This document shows, in pieces, positions 35,468 to 42,257 of a DNA stretch of 42,257 nucleotides. The notes beneath the pieces were generated by a model. It was not told the origin of the DNA, did not search any database, and saw only the letters and a list, made by a program, of their open reading frames with translations. A program made the translations under genes and the position numbers. The stretch covers positions 1,836,396 through 1,878,652 of the forward strand of contig NZ_OCVX01000003.1 of the NCBI RefSeq assembly GCF_900232995.1, written 5' to 3'. Within the stretch, counting starts at the first letter, position 1. Each line of letters starts with the position of its first letter. This stretch comes from Mycobacterium simulans. Lineage in GTDB: Bacteria > Actinomycetota > Actinomycetes > Mycobacteriales > Mycobacteriaceae.

Positions 35468-36318
35468 GATCTATCCCTTCGTATGCCCATGGTTTCTGCC
35501 CGCGGTGGCTTGCGTGCCCACGCGGAGACGACGGGGAACACCGCAACATCGAGGTCGGTTGCGAAAAGATCGGCACCGTGCCGATCGATCTCTTCGGCAG
35601 TCGCTAAGCCTGCCGCGATCAGCGCCGGCCTTGCTCGTGTGATCAGGGCGTGTTGCATGTGTCGGGCACCCGAACCGCCCAGGTTGAATGCGACCCGCGC
35701 GTTCACGTCGGTCAGACCGGCTGCCCGTAGGAGGCGAGGTAACGTCCGCCCCAAACTGAGATCAGTGCCTTCGGCCATGAGCTGCCACACCGCGCCGCGG
35801 AGCTTGTTGGCCAACGCATGCCTGGGTTCGATCTCGTCAGGACAAGCCAGCGGCTGCAATTTCGGATCGGAGCTCTCCAGCAGCAGCCAGCCTCCGGGGC
35901 GAAGCCCAGCGACCAGCGTCGTCAGCGCGGCCGCGGGCTCGGGGAGGTGTTCGAGCACCAGTCGGGCATGGGCCAGGTCGAGGCCGTCCGCAGGAGGTGC
36001 GTCGACGGTCAAGTCATGTCGTCGCACGTCGAAGGACCGATCCGGGACCGCATCGAGCGCGGCGGTATCGATGTCGGTCGCCAGCACATATCCGGTGGAT
36101 CCGACCTGCTGGGCCAGCCAACTGGGCACGGTGATACCGCCTGCTCCGGCCTCCCAGCAACGCCAGCCGGATGCAATGCCGAGCGTGCTGATGTGCCGAA
36201 ACGTCTGTTGGTCCAACAAATCGCCCAGAAGTTTGAAGTGCTCACGGGCCATCGATTGCCGTTCCGCCGTGCTTGGCGGCGACAAGGCCCCGGAGTCGAT
36301 CTCGACCGGTCGGGTCAT
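35464..36318 (-). CDS. SAM-dependent methyltransferase
   Basis: 284 residues. GWRCWEAGAGGITVPSWLAQ (motif I, with the usual DxGxG as EAGAGGG-like), VLATDIDTAALDAVPDRSFD (motif II), LDLAHARLVLEHLPEP (post-motif) and GLRPGGWLLLESSDPK (motif IV region). ATG 36318 (MTRPVEIDSG) is chosen: the 10-bp-arm operator lies 13-37 nt upstream and would be inside any longer gene. It leads the pair of methyltransferases and is divergent from the TetR gene. A role in detoxifying or modifying a small molecule sensed by TetR is an inference. Confidence 0.87.
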   Translation of the reverse strand: MTRPVEIDSGALSPPSTAERQSMAREHFKLLGDLLDQQTFRHISTLGIASGWRCWEAGAGGITVPSWLAQQVGSTGYVLATDIDTAALDAVPDRSFDVRRHDLTVDAPPADGLDLAHARLVLEHLPEPAAALTTLVAGLRPGGWLLLESSDPKLQPLACPDEIEPRHALANKLRGAVWQLMAEGTDLSLGRTLPRLLRAAGLTDVNARVAFNLGGSGARHMQHALITRARPALIAAGLATAEEIDRHGADLFATDLDVAVFPVVSAWARKPPRAETMGIRRDRS

Positions 36319-36330
36319 GCTGCGCCCTTC

Positions 36331-36355
36331 AATAGAGAACTGATAGTTCTCTATT
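36331..36355. promoter_or_regulatory. TetR-type operator
   Basis: AATAGAGAAC-TGATA-GTTCTCTATT is a perfect inverted repeat with 10-bp arms and a 5-bp centre. It lies 13 bp before the methyltransferase start and 58 bp before the divergent tetR. It is the obvious operator for local autoregulation and repression of the methyltransferase pair. Confidence 0.9.
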
Positions 36356-36412
36356 CTGCGATAGGCTACCTGAGATGGCAAGCACGAATGACGCGAAAAG
36401 AGAGGTACGGAT

Positions 36413-37033
36413 TTGACCGCCGAGCGCGTGCAGCCGACAACGCCACGCCTGGACCATCGCCGGTTACCGCGTCGCAGAAACCAGGTGCTTATCGACGCCA
36501 TCCATGATGCGACGCTCGCGGAGCTCGCCGAGAACGGTTACCTGGGCGTGTCCATCGACCGCGTCGCTAAACGCGCGCACACCAGCAAGGCCACCATCTA
36601 CCGTCGCTGGCCCACCCGCGCAGATCTGGTTGCCGCCACAATTCATCACGCCAGCGCTAACGACCCGGGCATGACACCCGACACCGGCGATGTCCGCACG
36701 GATCTTTTCCTGGTGCTACGCGCCGCCGCAGATCGCCTTGCCGGTCCGTACGGTGAGGCAGCCCGTGGGCTGATCACCGAAACCCTCGCCGACCCCAAAG
36801 CCACACAAGCCGCTCGAGAACGCCTGACCGATCAGCGCAATCGGCTGATCGCCGCCGTGCTGGAGCGTGCCGTCACGCGCGGCCAGGCGCGACCGCAGGC
36901 GCTGACGCCTCAACTGATCGCAGTGGCCCCCACCATGCTCAGCCACCACTATCTGTTGCGCGGCGCGCCGATTGCAGACCAGACCATCGACGACATCCTC
37001 GACCACATCGTCATGCCCTTGATTCGTCCATGA
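36413..37033 (+). CDS. TetR-family transcriptional repressor
   Basis: 206 residues. The N-terminal helix-turn-helix reads AIHDATLAELAENGYLGVSI then DRVAKRAHTSKATIYRRWPT, with the C-terminal ligand and dimer domain typical of the TetR_C_16 type. TTG 36413 is the likely start (MTAERVQP); no ATG precedes the HTH. It is divergent from the methyltransferase pair and shares the operator at 36331-36355. Its ligand is presumably the methyltransferase substrate, which is not known. Confidence 0.88.
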   Translation: MTAERVQPTTPRLDHRRLPRRRNQVLIDAIHDATLAELAENGYLGVSIDRVAKRAHTSKATIYRRWPTRADLVAATIHHASANDPGMTPDTGDVRTDLFLVLRAAADRLAGPYGEAARGLITETLADPKATQAARERLTDQRNRLIAAVLERAVTRGQARPQALTPQLIAVAPTMLSHHYLLRGAPIADQTIDDILDHIVMPLIRP

Positions 37034-37034
37034 C

Positions 37035-37787
37035 CTACAAGAGCGTGATCTGTTCGGGCTGCGGTTCGGCCGGCTCCAGGAGCTCGGGTCCGTTGTTGCC
37101 CACTCTGTTGACCAATGTCGACACCTGACGCAGCTCGATGTCACGCACATCCGGCGGGCGGATCAACAGCTCCGGGTCTAGCGGGGCATCGGGATTCAGC
37201 CACGCATCCCAGTCCTTTTCGGCCAGCATCAGCGGCATCCGGTCGTGGATCTTGGCAAGCTCGCCGACCGCGTCGGTCGTGATGATCGTGCAGCTCAGCA
37301 GGGGTTTCGCAGCTTTGGCGGGCTTCCAGACCGTCCAGAGCCCGGCGAGGCACACCAGGCCGCCGTCGTCGCGGTGGATGAAAAACGGTGCCTTGGCGGC
37401 CTTCTTAGCCGAATCGGCATTGGCTCGCCATTCGTACCAACCATCCATCGGTACCAGGCAGCGCTTGCGCTGCGCCGAATTCCGGAATGCCGGCGAGGTT
37501 GCGACCTTGTCGGCACGGGCGTTGATCAGCAGCGGGCCTTTGGTGTCCGGCGCGCCGTCGGGACCGGGCTTGGTCCACTGGGGAATCAACCCCCAGCGCA
37601 TGAGCCGTACCCGGCGGGTGGGTTCATCGTCGGGCTCGCTGTGACGAGTCACCACGGTCGCAACCGTGTCGGTGGGAGCCACGTTGTAATTGGGCTCCGC
37701 GGCATCGGAATCGGTGGTCTCGTCGATCGCCCTTATTTTCTCGGCCAGCAAGGCGGGGTCGGTGGTGACTGCAAAGCGTCCGCACAT
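37035..37787 (-). CDS. SRAP-domain (HMCES/YedK) abasic-site crosslinking protein (Rv3226c type)
   Basis: SRAP proteins form a covalent link with abasic sites in single-stranded DNA through Cys2. The protein starts MCGRFAVTTD from ATG 37787, so Cys2 is exposed after Met removal. NYNVAPTDTV, LMRWGLIPQWTK, INARADKVATSPAFRN, RCLVPMDGWYEWRA and the histidine segment IHDRMPLML all match the domain. 250 residues, normal. An extended frame to 37976 would bury Cys2 and is rejected. Convergent with the TetR gene, 1 bp apart. Confidence 0.94.
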   Translation of the reverse strand: MCGRFAVTTDPALLAEKIRAIDETTDSDAAEPNYNVAPTDTVATVVTRHSEPDDEPTRRVRLMRWGLIPQWTKPGPDGAPDTKGPLLINARADKVATSPAFRNSAQRKRCLVPMDGWYEWRANADSAKKAAKAPFFIHRDDGGLVCLAGLWTVWKPAKAAKPLLSCTIITTDAVGELAKIHDRMPLMLAEKDWDAWLNPDAPLDPELLIRPPDVRDIELRQVSTLVNRVGNNGPELLEPAEPQPEQITLL

Positions 37788-37840
37788 TCCTCCATGGTGC
37801 CTGGTGCACATGACACCCGCCGACACGGCAGGATGAAGCA

Positions 37841-39127
37841 GTGAGCAGCACGTGGCCGGCCCCCTTCGCGTCCATTCCCGTGGACGCGACCGTGACCGTT
37901 CCTGGCTCGAAATCCCAGACCAACCGCGCGCTGGTGCTGGCTGCGCTGGCGGCCGCACAGGGCCAAGGCTCCGCAACCATTGCCGGTGCGCTGCGCAGCC
38001 GGGACACCGACCTGATGATCGGGGCGCTGAGAACCCTGGGCTTGCGCGTCGATGGCGATGGTTGCGAACTGACCGTCAGCGGCCGAATTGAACCCGCCTC
38101 CGACGCCCGAGTGGACTGCGGCCTGGCCGGCACCGTGTTGCGTTTCGTTCCGCCGCTGGCAGCGCTGAGCGCCATGCCCGTCACCTTCGACGGCGACGAA
38201 CAAGCTCGCGGCCGCCCAATCGCACCGCTGCTGGACGCGTTGCGCGGTCTCGGCGTCCTCGTCGACGGAGCCGGTCTGCCATTCCGAGTCCAGGGCAGCG
38301 GATCCGTCACCGGGGGCACCGTGGCCATCGACGCGTCGGCGTCGTCACAATTCGTGTCGGGCTTGCTGTTGTCCGGGGCATCGTTCACCGAGGGCCTGAC
38401 CGTGCACCACACCGGTCCAACCCTGCCGTCCGCGCCGCACATCGCGATGACCGTGGCCATGCTGCGCCAAGCCGGCGTCGACGTCAACGACTCGGCGCCC
38501 AACCGTTGGCAGGTGCGGCCCGGCTCGGTCGCCGCCCGCCGCTGGGAAGTCGAACCCGACCTGACCAACGCGGTGGCATTCCTGGCGGCCGCCGTGGTCA
38601 CCGCCGGTACCGTACGCATCGCCGGCTGGCCGAGGGTCAGCGTGCAGCCGGCCGAGCACATCCTGGGCATCCTGCGAAGCTTGAATGCCGTTGTCACCCA
38701 AAATGGTTCGTTCCTCGAAGTGTGCGGCCCGGCCGGCTATGGCGGATTCGAGGTCGACCTGCGCGCCGTCGGGGAGCTCACGCCATCGGTCGCGGCGCTG
38801 GCGGCGCTGGCCGCTCCGGGATCGATATCACGGCTGAGCGGCATCGCCCATCTACGCGGCCACGAAACCGACCGGCTCGCCGCGCTAAGCGCCGAGATCA
38901 ACCGACTGGGTGGCGACTGCCAGGAGACCTCCGACGGTCTGGTCATCACGGCGACACCCCTGCGGCCCGGCATTTGGCGGGCGTACGCCGATCACCGGAT
39001 GGCGATGGCCGGCGCGATCGTCGGGCTACGGGTCGCCGGAGTCCAGGTCGACGACATCGCCGCCACCACCAAGACACTGCCGGAGTTCCCGAAGCTATGG
39101 GCCGAGATGGTCCGGGGGTCGGGTTGA
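37841..39127 (+). CDS. aroA: 5-enolpyruvylshikimate-3-phosphate synthase AroA
   Basis: Joins shikimate-3-phosphate and phosphoenolpyruvate in the sixth step of chorismate synthesis. 428 residues from GTG 37841. [20 protein letters not shown] carries the N-terminal substrate loop; [16 protein letters not shown] is the LFLGNAGTAMRPL-like phosphoenolpyruvate loop; [11 protein letters not shown] and [15 protein letters not shown] (RP-type loop) follow. Its stop overlaps the rsgA start by 4 nt (TTGA). Confidence 0.95.
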   Translation: MSSTWPAPFASIPVDATVTVPGSKSQTNRALVLAALAAAQGQGSATIAGALRSRDTDLMIGALRTLGLRVDGDGCELTVSGRIEPASDARVDCGLAGTVLRFVPPLAALSAMPVTFDGDEQARGRPIAPLLDALRGLGVLVDGAGLPFRVQGSGSVTGGTVAIDASASSQFVSGLLLSGASFTEGLTVHHTGPTLPSAPHIAMTVAMLRQAGVDVNDSAPNRWQVRPGSVAARRWEVEPDLTNAVAFLAAAVVTAGTVRIAGWPRVSVQPAEHILGILRSLNAVVTQNGSFLEVCGPAGYGGFEVDLRAVGELTPSVAALAALAAPGSISRLSGIAHLRGHETDRLAALSAEINRLGGDCQETSDGLVITATPLRPGIWRAYADHRMAMAGAIVGLRVAGVQVDDIAATTKTLPEFPKLWAEMVRGSG

Positions 39128-40104
39128 GACCGGGCGACTATGACGAGTCCGACGTCAAGATCCGCTCCGGTCGAGGTTCACGACCCCGGACCAAAACCCG
39201 TCCCGAACACGCCGACGCCGAGGCCGCCATGGTGGTCAGCGTCGACCGCGGCCGGTGGGGCTGCGTGCTTGGCGGCGACCCGGCTCGCCGGGTCACCGCG
39301 ATGCGGGCACGCGAACTCGGCCGCACCCCGATCGTCGTCGGCGACGACGTCAACATCGTCGGCGACCTGTCCGGACGCCCGGACACTCTGGCCCGCATCG
39401 TGCGGCGGGGCCAGCGACGAACGGTGTTGCGGCGCACCGCCGATGACACTGACCCCACTGAACGCGTGGTGGTCGCCAACGCAGACCAACTGCTGATCGT
39501 GGTGGCCCTTGCCGACCCGCCGCCACGCACCGGCCTGGTCGATCGCGCTTTGATCGCCGCCTACGCCGGTGGACTGACACCCATTCTGTGCCTGACCAAG
39601 ACCGACCTGGCCCCACCCGAACCGTTCGCCGAGCAGTTCGTGGACCTGAACCTGACGGTGATCGCCGCGGGTGTGGACGATCCCCTGCTCGCGGTGGCGG
39701 ACCTCCTCGACGGCAAGACCACCGTGTTGCTCGGGCATTCCGGGGTCGGCAAGTCGACGTTGGTGAATCGTCTTGTGCCCGAAGCCGATCGGGCGGTCGG
39801 CGAGGTCACCGTTATCGGGCGGGGGCGGCACACTTCGACGCAGTCGGTCGCGCTGCCATTGGACTCGGGGGGCTGGGTGATCGACACTCCGGGGATCCGC
39901 TCGTTCGGGCTGGCCCATATCCAGCCCGACGACGTGCTGCTGGCGTTCTCCGACCTCGCCGAGGCGACCCAGGACTGTCCGCGCGGCTGCGGACACATGG
40001 GACCGCCGGCCGACCCCGAATGTGCGCTGGACTCCCTGTCCGGAACGGCTGCGCGGCGCGTGGCCGCCACCCGGCGGCTACTCGCGACGCTCAGGGAGAC
40101 CTGA
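39124..40104 (+). CDS. rsgA: Ribosome small-subunit-dependent GTPase RsgA
   Basis: RsgA checks late 30S subunit assembly. The 326-residue protein has the circularly permuted GTPase order: OB-fold first ([13 protein letters not shown]), then G4 (LCLTKTD), G1 ([12 protein letters not shown]) and G3 (VIDTPGIR), and a C-terminal zinc finger ([10 protein letters not shown] and the later Cys of PECAL). The start TTG 39124 overlaps the aroA stop; it gives [11 protein letters not shown], the family N-terminus. The convergent HxlR gene lies just downstream. Confidence 0.93.
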   Translation: MRPGDYDESDVKIRSGRGSRPRTKTRPEHADAEAAMVVSVDRGRWGCVLGGDPARRVTAMRARELGRTPIVVGDDVNIVGDLSGRPDTLARIVRRGQRRTVLRRTADDTDPTERVVVANADQLLIVVALADPPPRTGLVDRALIAAYAGGLTPILCLTKTDLAPPEPFAEQFVDLNLTVIAAGVDDPLLAVADLLDGKTTVLLGHSGVGKSTLVNRLVPEADRAVGEVTVIGRGRHTSTQSVALPLDSGGWVIDTPGIRSFGLAHIQPDDVLLAFSDLAEATQDCPRGCGHMGPPADPECALDSLSGTAARRVAATRRLLATLRET

Positions 40105-40110
40105 CGGCCC

Positions 40111-40170
40111 GCGAGGGTGCGTGTCTGTACACCGACACGCCGCTAAACGCGTACGTTTACGCACCCTCGC
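40111..40170. terminator. Three-way-junction-like inverted repeat between convergent genes
   Basis: An outer stem GCGAGGGTGCGT (40111-40122) pairs with ACGCACCCTCGC (40159-40170). Inside it are two further hairpins, GTGTC...GACAC (around 40121-40138) and TAAACG-CGTA-CGTTTA (40144-40159). It follows the rsgA stop by 6 nt and overlaps the last codons of the HxlR gene. The likely role is a two-way terminator. I recall similar elements dispersed in mycobacterial genomes. Confidence 0.75.
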
Positions 40171-40648
40171 GACGGCCAGACCGAGACACCAACCGCATGC
40201 CGAGTTCGTCGGGTGGCACCAGGTGCCCTTCGGCGCAGCGCATTTGGACCTCCGCGTCGGCGCCGCAGCCCAGATGAGTCAGCCGGAGCCGGTCGCGGCC
40301 CGGCAGGTGCCGCTGCCCCCACTGGAACATCGCCCAGACCACCGGCATGAACGCAATGCCGGCGTCGGTGAGCACGTACTCGTCACGGCCACGCTGCCCG
40401 GGCTCTCGGTAGGGCTGGCGCCGCAGCAGGCCGATGTCGACCAGTTCGGCCAGCCGGGCGGACGTGGCGGCCTTGGTGATGCCCACCCGGCGGGCGAAGT
40501 CGTCGAAACGGGTTGTGCCGTAGTAGGCCTCGCGCATGATGAGCATCGCGGATTTGGTGCCGACGACCGCCATGGTCCTCTCGATCGCGCACTCCCCGAT
40601 CGCCGACCAAGCGTCCCGGTCAGCGAGTGGGCCCTGCAGCAGTGTCAC
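40157..40648 (-). CDS. HxlR-family transcriptional regulator
   Basis: 163 residues from GTG 40648, with GGGAGG upstream at suitable spacing. CAIERTMAVVGTKSAMLIMR, TTRFDDFARRVGITKAATSA and RLAELVDIGLLRRQPYREPG then DEYVLTDAGIAF show the HxlR winged helix. The C-terminal 50 residues (RLRLTHLGCGADAEVQMRCAEGH) hold two conserved-looking Cys and a His. It is divergent from a thiolase gene and is separated from it by repeated half-sites. It probably represses both. Confidence 0.9.
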   Translation of the reverse strand: MTLLQGPLADRDAWSAIGECAIERTMAVVGTKSAMLIMREAYYGTTRFDDFARRVGITKAATSARLAELVDIGLLRRQPYREPGQRGRDEYVLTDAGIAFMPVVWAMFQWGQRHLPGRDRLRLTHLGCGADAEVQMRCAEGHLVPPDELGMRLVSRSGRREGA

Positions 40649-40680
40649 GTAAATCACCTCCCCATCTGGGTTGCGTTTAG

Positions 40681-40707
40681 TATACCCAGATGTTATAGCT
40701 GGGTATA
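40681..40707. promoter_or_regulatory. HxlR operator candidate
   Basis: TATACCCAG-N9-CTGGGTATA is a perfect inverted repeat with 9-bp arms. A further inverted half-site (CATCTGGGT, about 40660-40671) pairs with ACCCAGATG inside it, so three half-sites are spaced across the divergent promoter region between the HxlR gene and the thiolase gene. Confidence 0.85.
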
Positions 40708-40737
40708 GCGATCGATACTTAGCTTCGAGGAGGAGCC

Positions 40738-41910
40738 ATGTCCCGTGACGCCGTCATCGTCGGCGCTGTCCGCACCCCCATTGGCAAGGGCAAGGCCGGC
40801 GGCGCGCTGCACGACGTGCTGCCGGCCGACCTGCTGGCCCACAGCCTGCGCGAACTTGTCAACCGGACCGGCGTGGACCCGGCCCAGATCGACGACGTGA
40901 TCGCCGGCGCCGTCACCCAGGTCGGCGACCAGGCCGTCAACATCGCCCGTAACGCCTTGCTCGGAGCCGGTTTCCCGGAGTCGGTCCCCGGAACCACCGT
41001 GGACCGCCAGTGCGGCAGCAGCCAACAAGCCATCAGTTTCGCCGCCCAGGGCGTCCTCGCCGGGGCCTACGACATCGTGGTGGCCGCGGGTGTGGAGTCG
41101 ATGGGTCGCGTTCCGATGGGCTCGTCGGTGCTGCCGGGCAGCAACCCGTTCGGCGAGGACATGACGCGGCGCTATCCCGATGGCTTGGTGCCACAAGGAA
41201 TCAGCGCCGAGCTGATTGCCGCGCGGTGGGGCTTGACGCGCACCCAGCTCGACGAGTTCTCCGCGGCAAGCCATGACAAGGCCGCCCGAGCCACCAAGGA
41301 CGGACTGTTCGACAACGAACTCGTCCCGATAGCCGGGCTTGCCACCGACGAGATCATTCGGCCCGGCACGACGGTCGAAACACTGGCCGCGTTGCCACCC
41401 GCGTTTTACAACGAGACGATGAAAGCCCGCTTCCCACAGATCAATTGGGAGATCACGGCGGGTAACTCCTCGCCCCTATCCGACGGCAGCGCCGCGGGCA
41501 TGATCACCAGCAGCGAGGTCGCCAAGAAGCTGGGCCTGCGGCCACCGGCGCGCATCCACACCACAACGGTGGTGGGCTCCGACCCGCTGTACATGCTGAC
41601 CGGAGTCGTCCCGGCCACCGCAAAAGCTCTACAACGTGCCGGCCTGACACTAGCCGATATCGACCTGTTCGAGGTCAATGAGGCGTTTGCACCCGTCGTG
41701 GTCGCCTGGGCGCGCGACACCGGCGCCGATCTGGCCCGAACCAACGTCAACGGCGGCGCCATCGCGATCGGCCACCCGCTGGGCGCCAGCGGCGCCCGCA
41801 TAATGACCACGCTGGTCAACGCGCTGCAGCAACGCGGGGGCCGCTATGGGCTGCAGACGATGTGCGAAGGCGGCGGCATGGCCAACGCGACCATCGTCGA
41901 GCGGCTCTAG
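40738..41910 (+). CDS. Acetyl-CoA acetyltransferase (thiolase)
   Basis: 390 residues. The nucleophilic Cys is in TVDRQCGSSQQAISFAAQGV (Cys about residue 90). The C-terminal NEAFAPVVVAW, NVNGGAIAIGHPLGASGARI (catalytic His) and CEGGGMANATI (second catalytic Cys) are all present, so it should be active. GGAGGAGCC precedes ATG 40738. It is divergent from the HxlR gene and under its presumed operator. This is a degradative or biosynthetic thiolase resembling the FadA family; the chain length is unknown. I do not recall the HxlR-thiolase pair between rsgA and desA3 in M. tuberculosis. Confidence 0.92.
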   Translation: MSRDAVIVGAVRTPIGKGKAGGALHDVLPADLLAHSLRELVNRTGVDPAQIDDVIAGAVTQVGDQAVNIARNALLGAGFPESVPGTTVDRQCGSSQQAISFAAQGVLAGAYDIVVAAGVESMGRVPMGSSVLPGSNPFGEDMTRRYPDGLVPQGISAELIAARWGLTRTQLDEFSAASHDKAARATKDGLFDNELVPIAGLATDEIIRPGTTVETLAALPPAFYNETMKARFPQINWEITAGNSSPLSDGSAAGMITSSEVAKKLGLRPPARIHTTTVVGSDPLYMLTGVVPATAKALQRAGLTLADIDLFEVNEAFAPVVVAWARDTGADLARTNVNGGAIAIGHPLGASGARIMTTLVNALQQRGGRYGLQTMCEGGGMANATIVERL

Positions 41911-41920
41911 CTCTGGCAGG

Positions 41921-41976
41921 GCCGAACGTGCACGCACCGCGAAAAAACGGCCTGGATTTCGCAGTGAGCGCACGCC
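41921..41976. terminator. Inverted repeat after the thiolase gene, same family as 16714-16773
   Basis: GCCGAACGTGCACGCACCGC followed by six A residues starts at 41921; the opposite arm TTTCGCAGTGAGCGCACG is imperfect. It lies between the convergent thiolase and desA3 genes. The first arm differs from the element at 16714 at only one of 25 or so positions, showing a dispersed family. Confidence 0.7.
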
Positions 41977-41998
41977 GGACGGATCGCCCGCTAGGCCG

Positions 41999-42257
41999 CT
42001 AGCTCGTCGCGGCGGTTCCAGCCGCGGCATGCTTGTCGCGTCGCCAACCGCGCACGGTGGCGATCGCGGTCTTGAGCCCGCGCCGACGTCCCGTCGCCGG
42101 GTCAGTGCCCGCGAAACCCGGCTCCAACTCAGCGAACATCCGCTCACTGCGGGTCTCCGGAGCATCGTCAGCGCCGTCACGCAAATACTTATTCGGCAGC
42201 GACAACTTCGCCAATGTCCGCCAGGTCTTGCCGTACTGGACCAAGAAAGACCCCGTG
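41999..42257 (-). CDS. desA3: Stearoyl-CoA desaturase DesA3, C-terminus only
   Basis: The minus frame from the window edge to TAG 41999 reads TGSFLVQYGKTWRTLAKLSL, then PETRSERMFAELEPGFAGTD and RRRGLKTAIATVRG. This matches the end of DesA3 (Rv3229c), the membrane delta-9 acyl-CoA desaturase. The histidine boxes and membrane segments lie beyond the window. Gene position after rsgA agrees with M. tuberculosis apart from the inserted HxlR-thiolase pair. Confidence 0.93.
   Translation of the reverse strand, partial: TGSFLVQYGKTWRTLAKLSLPNKYLRDGADDAPETRSERMFAELEPGFAGTDPATGRRRGLKTAIATVRGWRRDKHAAAGTAATS

Noticed and set aside
35483..36507. Plus-strand open frames opposite the two methyltransferases
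   Set aside because: They are antisense frames; the minus strand carries clear methyltransferase motifs.

Overview
The window is high-GC DNA from a slow-growing-type Mycobacterium. From 21.4 kb to the right edge, gene content and order match the M. tuberculosis block Rv3210c to Rv3229c almost gene for gene (rhlE, Rv3212, a ParA-like ATPase, gpm2, entC, whiB1, pdtaS, a biotinylated TB7.3-like protein, rshA-sigH, aroA, rsgA, desA3). PE_PGRS-type Gly-Gly-X sequence, MIRU-type repeats and KstR boxes point the same way. The species is not M. tuberculosis: there are extra genes (two methyltransferases with a TetR regulator, an HxlR regulator with a thiolase, a YcaO-TfuA cassette) and the order is rearranged. 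Locus names below are from memory of the M. tuberculosis gene set; no search was run.

Layout. (1) 1-1278: 3' part of a membrane-anchored class III adenylate cyclase on the minus strand, running into a perfect 118-bp palindrome at the window edge that looks like an assembly or contig-end fold-back. (2) 1960-2985: decayed tandem copies of a RiPP (ribosomally made, modified peptide) cassette, in which a 29-codon precursor gene is still intact. (3) 3477-6498: a truncated moeZ and, abutting it, a better preserved cassette on the minus strand: 29-residue precursor, stem-loop, YcaO, TfuA-like protein. (4) 6513-8092: an AT-richer regulatory region with a LysR-type box and a divergent LysR regulator. 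(5) 8144-20076: the sterol side-chain gene group known in M. tuberculosis as Rv3515c-Rv3523, in inverted orientation, with KstR boxes and added genes. (6) 20080-21378: two PE_PGRS 3' ends joined head to head with no PE domain, a probable inversion scar. (7) 21398-42257: the conserved Rv3210c-Rv3229c block with lineage-specific insertions.

How the genes work together. The sterol genes supply the CoA ligase (FadD19), enoyl-CoA hydratase (EchA19), P450 (Cyp142), thiolase-like Ltp3/Ltp4 with a DUF35/OB-fold partner, and F420-type oxidoreductases. SigH/RshA, WhiB1 and PdtaS are stress, redox and signalling regulators. EntC and AroA belong to chorismate and isochorismate metabolism.

The most novel element is the YcaO-TfuA peptide system. 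Two precursor genes of exactly 29 codons each are preceded by near-perfect anti-16S ribosome binding sites, share a conserved N-terminus with a divergent C-terminus, and are each followed about 25 nt later by a stem-loop of different sequence but the same position. By family precedent the YcaO-TfuA pair would make a backbone thioamide. I know of no description of this peptide family.
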